Shown one piece after another: positions 60,501 through 64,000 of a DNA stretch of 64,000 bases; the stretch's first letter is position 1; each line of letters opens with the position of its first letter. The stretch is from positions 10,851,501 through 10,915,500 of the forward strand of contig NC_084769.1 in assembly GCF_028858725.1 (NCBI RefSeq), written 5' to 3'. The notes below the pieces were generated by a model. That model did not search any database, was not told the origin of the DNA, and saw only the letters and a list, made by a program, of their open reading frames with translations. The position numbers and the translations under genes were made by a program. Origin of the DNA: Colius striatus. Lineage: Eukaryota > Chordata > Aves > Coliiformes > Coliidae.

Positions 60501-63500
60501 CTTTATTAGTGTCTTCCTGAATAGCTTCCTTTAAGATGAAATGTAGTCCAACATGTTATATTTATTGAATTGTCAGGTATCTAATGAATCTGGTGATACT
60601 GCCACTGTCTGTAAATGCAATGTAGATGGTAGATTCAGTTATTATTTGAAACTTACCACAGTACTTTGCCCAACTATGTTTCCAACTGTAACCCATTAAT
60701 GCAAATGATCCCTTGGCTTTAGAGATCCTAGTTTTCCCCATCTTTCCATTTCTGCTGATAGGAGGCTACTTTGACCTCTTAATGACCAAGACAGACTGCG
60801 ACTCAGACCCTTCAACATGCTATGAGCTACAGAAGTTTTAACTTAAAATCTCAGTAAGATAGCTTAAATAAACATTTCCTTTAATAAGCAAATAGTATCT
60901 GATACTTGGGTCATTGTTTCAGTTTTTCATTGTGATAATAGTAGCTTTTTTCCTGTACTGGACCTGAATTGTGTAGCAAGAGTGTGGTGTTCAATGGAGG
61001 ATTGTGCCCCACTGTACAAGATGGCATTTCTAGAGCTATGGGAATGTACAGTATAAAGAATGTCTTTAAACTGTAATTTTATGGTGGTTATTTTGTAGCC
61101 ATAAGGCATGTGAGCCTTATTTAGGACAATTGATTTTCAGAAATGGTAATGTATTTTGCCTGAGGTGATGTTAATTAAGCCTTCATTCCGAGTACCCTCC
61201 ATGGATTCTCAGTTTTAGTGGATGTTGCAAGCTGTGGGTTTGAAAGAAAAACTACCTAATTTTCCTGCCAGGCCACAGGAGATGTTTTAGCTCCTGATTT
61301 GCATTTTAGAGTATCTTGATGTGACCTGTACCTGCATGTTGTGTTCTGTAGAACATCTGTTTGAGGGTATGACGGTTCATGTGGTTGGGAAGGGTTGTGG
61401 GTGATAAGGGTAAATAAGTCACACTGCTGTAGGAGTACCAGAGGAATGGTTTTGGTTGGTGACCATGATCAAGATTCTGTTAAATAACTTTCACTAGTTT
61501 CATGCAGGAGTCCAAAAATGCAAAGCTTGTTTAGAAGAGGGAGCAGGAAACAGAAGCAGCATGGATACTAAGTCTTTAATTACCCAAAATTGGTTCAAAT
61601 GTGTCCAGAACTGCCTGCTGAATAAAACTTAAATATTGGTGAAACTAATTATCCCTGGAAAATAGTTGGAGTTCAGTAAATCTGGCTAAACTGTCTGATG
61701 AAATTATTTTAGAAACGAGGCCGGAAAATCTCTTTAAGTGTTGGTAGCATGAAGATGAAAATTCCATTTTCTGAGAACAGATAGTGGTGATCAAAAGCTA
61801 GGAAGTTTAAAATTTGTTTGGTATTGTCTTGAATGCTTCTCTCCTGTTTTTTGGTTTTTTTTTTAACAGTGATCACATGGAAAACATTTATGGCTACTTA
61901 ACAAAATATACCAATCTCGTCACTGGCTGGCAATATCGGTAAGTCTTTTATGGTGCTTTTTAGTAAGACTGGTCTTTGCAGCATCTCAATGAACATGTTT
62001 CAGATTTTTAAAAAATAATACTTGGATTTCCCTTTTCTATTAGGCAAAATTTATGGAAGAGTCTTGTGCTTCTCTCAATGTAGCTGAAGCTAATGTATAG
62101 ATGAGTAGCATTTGTATTTAGACGTGAATAAGAAAAAATGCATTGGAAGTATGAAGTTAACTCATTTGGTGTCTTCTAACTATGCTTGTATGTGTAAAAT
62201 GAATGTACAGCACTAGTTTTTCTTCTCCTTTAAAAATATTCTTTTTTCCTGTTGTCTTCAGCTTTATGCCAAATGATGCCATTGTTTTTTAAAGAAAATA
62301 GTTAAGACTACTGAAAATTTAAACTCAAGCAAGCTTTTTCCCTTTAGTTTCCCAGGATGTGTGTCTGCCCTGGAATAACTTGCTTTTCTTTAACAGAGGA
62401 AACCTCTGGTCAGGCTTCCTGCTTGATGCAGTTCCTAGAACAGCATGGTGCAACCAAATTAATACTGGAGAGAGAAGTCTTTAACATGCCACACTGTCCA
62501 GATTCCTGTGCTACCACTGACATGCAATGGCTTGTGTTAATATACTTATCTTTAAACTCAATTGAATAGTTAAAGCATAGTGACCACTCCAATTTGTACA
62601 TTAAAACTGGAATTGCTTAAGTTTAAATTTTTATCTCAAATGTTCTGTATCTGGGACTGTTTTACCTTAATTTGTGGAGTTAAGAACATATTAGGCCTTG
62701 GAGATTCAGGATATTTTTTGATTCCCAAAACCTTGCAATAGCAATCATCTCTGGGCATCTTGTTGTCTTATGCAGTCCCTGATGTCTGAGAAAGATATGC
62801 TAAGAACTTAATTTTTCTACAGTCTTGTTGGAAACATAATTCGTATGTTTGAGGTTGTACTGACTCAAGTCTTAAGTCCCTATCACATCTGTGCCAAATC
62901 GTAATGAAAGTCTTAACATAGCCCAGTACCAGCAACCCCATCAAAAAAAAGGAGGAGAATAAGCTGGTTTTATTTACTATATTTGCTTTATCATTGCAGA
63001 TTTTTTGTTTTAAACAATGATGCTGGCCTTCTGGAGTACTTTGTGAATGAGCAGTCTAGACATCTAAAGCCCAGGGGTACGTTGCAGCTAGCTGGAGCTG
63101 TGATTTCACCCAGCGATGAAGACTCTCATACCTTTACAGTGAATGCTGCCAGCGGGGAGCAGTACAAACTGAGAGGTAGGACCTGGATTCTTAGGCAGGA
63201 GATTCTTCCACTAGAGGACACTCCTGGCTCTCACCTGGGGCTGCTCTTCTGGGCTTGGCTGTACTAACAAAGTGAGAGAACTTGTTTGGCAGAGTGCTGC
63301 AATGAGAACGAGTGAAACTTTCATCCCACTCTTGAGTTCAAAACCGACCTTTGGAGATAGCTCCATACTCTTTGGATTTGACTTTCAGAAGACCATGAAC
63401 TTCAGATATATAGAATGGAGTTTTAGCTTCATGTATAGTGTCCTTAAATTGTACTGATTCAAAGTTTTCTAAATCACTGTAGGTAACATTATATTGATGT

Positions 63501-64000
63501 TTGCAGAGAACTATGTTATTCCCACTGTTCAGTTTGTTAGCTTTCTTGTGGTCACTGTAGAAGCCTGTTCTCTGATTTTGTAGGGTGTGGAAATCTGGGC
63601 TAATATATTTAGCAGTTCTTCTCTTGAAGACTTACGGTAATTGTCTAATTCAAGGTACTTTTACAATAGGAAAAAACTCTTAAAATAGGAAAATGTGCCA
63701 TGTTGTTAGACTTAAAGTATGTGTGAGGGGAGATGAAGACGTTTTTGTTTTGTTTAAAGAAGTGGTGCATGCCATTGATGTTGAACTTGATTTAATGTTA
63801 GAGTTAGTTACAAGTCAACTGGCCAAGTTCTAGTTTCAAATAAAAAAAAATGAGTACCATTAAAATCTTGTGACTTTTCAGAAACTGATCAATATTTTTT
63901 TGCCCATACTTTGACATGTCTTCATTTACATAATCCTTTTGGTTTGCTTTTATCAGCTACTGATGCTAAAGAACGGCAACACTGGGTTAGCAGGCTACAG
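45070..64000 (+). CDS. OSBPL11: OSBPL11 (ORP11), oxysterol-binding protein-related protein 11, 5' four exons; 3' part outside window
   Basis: Lipid-transfer protein of the Golgi/late-endosome interface; it has an N-terminal PH domain that binds phosphoinositides and a C-terminal OSBP lipid-binding domain (family knowledge). Exons seen: 45070-45200, 61870-61938, 63000-63175 and 63957 to the window edge. They give 140 codons in one frame: a low-complexity Gly/Pro/Ser N-terminus, [18 protein letters not shown], then PH-domain sequence [49 protein letters not shown] and [10 protein letters not shown]. It is near-identical to mammalian ORP11 from GWQYS on. ATG at 45070 is chosen because human ORP11 also begins MQ...; a second in-frame ATG at 45097 aligns with a conserved Met. 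The OSBP domain is not in the window. Confidence 0.95.
50893..51026 (+). mobile_element. CR1 3' fragment, plus orientation
   Basis: CCTGGAGGGGTTTAAGAGGCAGG, GATGTTGTTGACCTGC, GATTGGACTAGATGATCTC, TTCCAACCCCTAATATTTTATG; terminal ~130 bp of CR1. Confidence 0.88.
51047..51122 (+). mobile_element. CR1 3'-end fragment, plus orientation, different subtype
   Basis: GGGCTGGGACAAAGACTGGAC, CAATGATCTCAAAGGTCTC, GATTCTATGATTTTATGA. Same subtype as the piece at 5921. It sits 20 bp after the previous CR1 end. Confidence 0.8.
51243..51312 (-). mobile_element. CR1 3'-end fragment, minus orientation
   Basis: ATCATAGAATCACAGAATGG, TAGGGGTTGGAAGGGACC, GAGATCATCCAGTCCAACC. Confidence 0.88.
51768..51953 (+). 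mobile_element. CR1 3' fragment, plus orientation
   Basis: GCCCATAGGGGTTGTGGAGG, CTTCAAGACCCGCCTGGAC, GTGCGACCTGATCTAGGTG, GGTTGGACTGGATGATCTC, ACCATTCTGTGATTCTTG. Well preserved, so relatively young. Confidence 0.92.
52047..52290 (-). mobile_element. CR1 3' fragment, minus orientation
   Basis: AGAATCATAGAATTGCTTGGG, then GAGTCCAACTTTTAATCCAGC, CATGTCCACCACTAAACCATG, CATACCTCCAGGGATAATGA. An older CR1 subtype in reverse. Confidence 0.82.
53668..54060 (-). mobile_element. CR1 LINE fragment, minus orientation
   Basis: CAGAATTTTTTTTGTTGGGAGG, TCTCTAGTCCAGCCTCCTGC, AAAGCAGGGCTGGCTTC, CAAGGAGATGTCATAGTC and TCTTGCCCTTCTGCTG are phrases of the CR1 3' region in reverse. Moderately diverged. Confidence 0.78.
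54413..54745 (+). mobile_element. CR1 LINE 3' fragment, plus orientation
   Basis: Starts at the CR1 ORF2 C-terminus (AATGTTTACAAATATGTAAAGG) and runs to GGTTGGACTGGATGATG, GAGATTCTGTGG. Very close to the copy at 29120-29440, so the same subfamily. Confidence 0.9.
58602..58870 (-). mobile_element. CR1 LINE 3' fragment, minus orientation
   Basis: AATCATAGAATCACAGGATGG, TTGGGGTTGGAAGGGACCTC, GATGATCCAGTCCAACCCC, then AGACTCCACACCCTCCCTGGG. About 260 bp of CR1 3' region in reverse. Confidence 0.88.
61870..61938 (+). CDS. OSBPL11: OSBPL11 exon 2, start of PH domain
   Basis: Encodes (S)[24 protein letters not shown]-rich tract and TTAACAG precede it; donor GTAAGT at 61939. First beta-strands of the PH fold. 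Confidence 0.95.
61939..62999 (+). other. OSBPL11 intron 2, nothing recognised
   Basis: A+T-rich 1.06-kb intron with no supported element. Confidence 0.6.
63000..63175 (+). CDS. OSBPL11: OSBPL11 exon 3, PH domain core
   Basis: Encodes [50 protein letters not shown]. Acceptor TTGCAG, donor GTAGGA at 63176. Confidence 0.95.
63176..63956 (+). other. OSBPL11 intron 3, nothing recognised
   Basis: 781-bp A+T-rich intron with no supported element. Confidence 0.6.
63957..64000 (+). CDS. OSBPL11: OSBPL11 exon 4, PH domain C-terminal helix (cut by window edge)
   Basis: Encodes (A)[14 protein letters not shown], with the conserved Trp of the PH C-terminal helix. Acceptor TATCAG. The last bases CTACAG may be the natural exon end, but the donor is outside the window. 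Confidence 0.9.

Larger units (their letters stand above)
45201..61869 (+). other. OSBPL11 intron 1 (16.7 kb)
   Basis: Continuous intron between exon 1 and exon 2. CR1 fragments at 50893-52290, 53668-54060, 54413-54745 and 58602-58870 are listed separately. 45.5-50.9, 55-58.6 and 59-61.8 kb show no element I can name. Confidence 0.8.

Overview
This is a window of vertebrate nuclear DNA, almost certainly from a bird. The genes are split into many short exons with GT-AG introns and two CpG islands. The interspersed repeats are dominated by CR1 LINE 3' ends, whose signature is a GGTTGGACT...GATGATCT...CCTTCCAACC block followed by ATTCTGTG units. There are no bacterial-type operons, CRISPR arrays or prokaryotic mobile elements. 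The order LMLN - GPD1-family gene - OSBPL11 is, from memory, the arrangement on chicken chromosome 9. I cannot resolve the bird order or species from sequence alone.

Layout. (1) About 0.9-17.6 kb, + strand: the 3' part of LMLN (leishmanolysin-like peptidase, invadolysin). Thirteen coding exons between 894 and 13594 join into one uninterrupted 546-codon frame, stop included. The signal peptide and propeptide exons lie upstream of the window. Its introns hold a probable solo LTR, a 17-bp minisatellite and several CR1 pieces. A long 3'UTR probably runs to about 17.6 kb. (2) About 17.7-34.2 kb, - strand: a complete eight-exon gene for a cytosolic NAD-dependent glycerol-3-phosphate dehydrogenase of 349 residues, most likely the non-mammalian paralogue GPD1L2. 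It is tail-to-tail with LMLN and starts in a CpG island at about 33.8-34.65 kb. (3) About 34.7-44.7 kb: intergenic DNA without recognisable genes, containing a probable ancient CR1/L3-like relic. (4) About 44.7-64 kb, + strand: the 5' end of OSBPL11 (ORP11). It has a CpG-island promoter, exon 1, a 16.7-kb first intron rich in CR1 fragments, and three exons encoding the start of the PH domain. The gene runs off the right edge.

The three genes are functionally independent: a metzincin protease, a glycerol-phosphate/NADH shuttle enzyme, and a lipid-transfer protein of Golgi/endosome contact sites. GPD1-family enzymes and ORP11 both bear on lipid metabolism, but nothing in the sequence suggests co-regulation. 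I found no convincing new genetic system. The items most worth a second look are a predicted GC-AG intron in LMLN, the intact third GPD1 paralogue, a 162-bp CTCCT tract inside that gene, and a 1.4-kb cluster of oppositely oriented CR1 ends in OSBPL11 intron 1.
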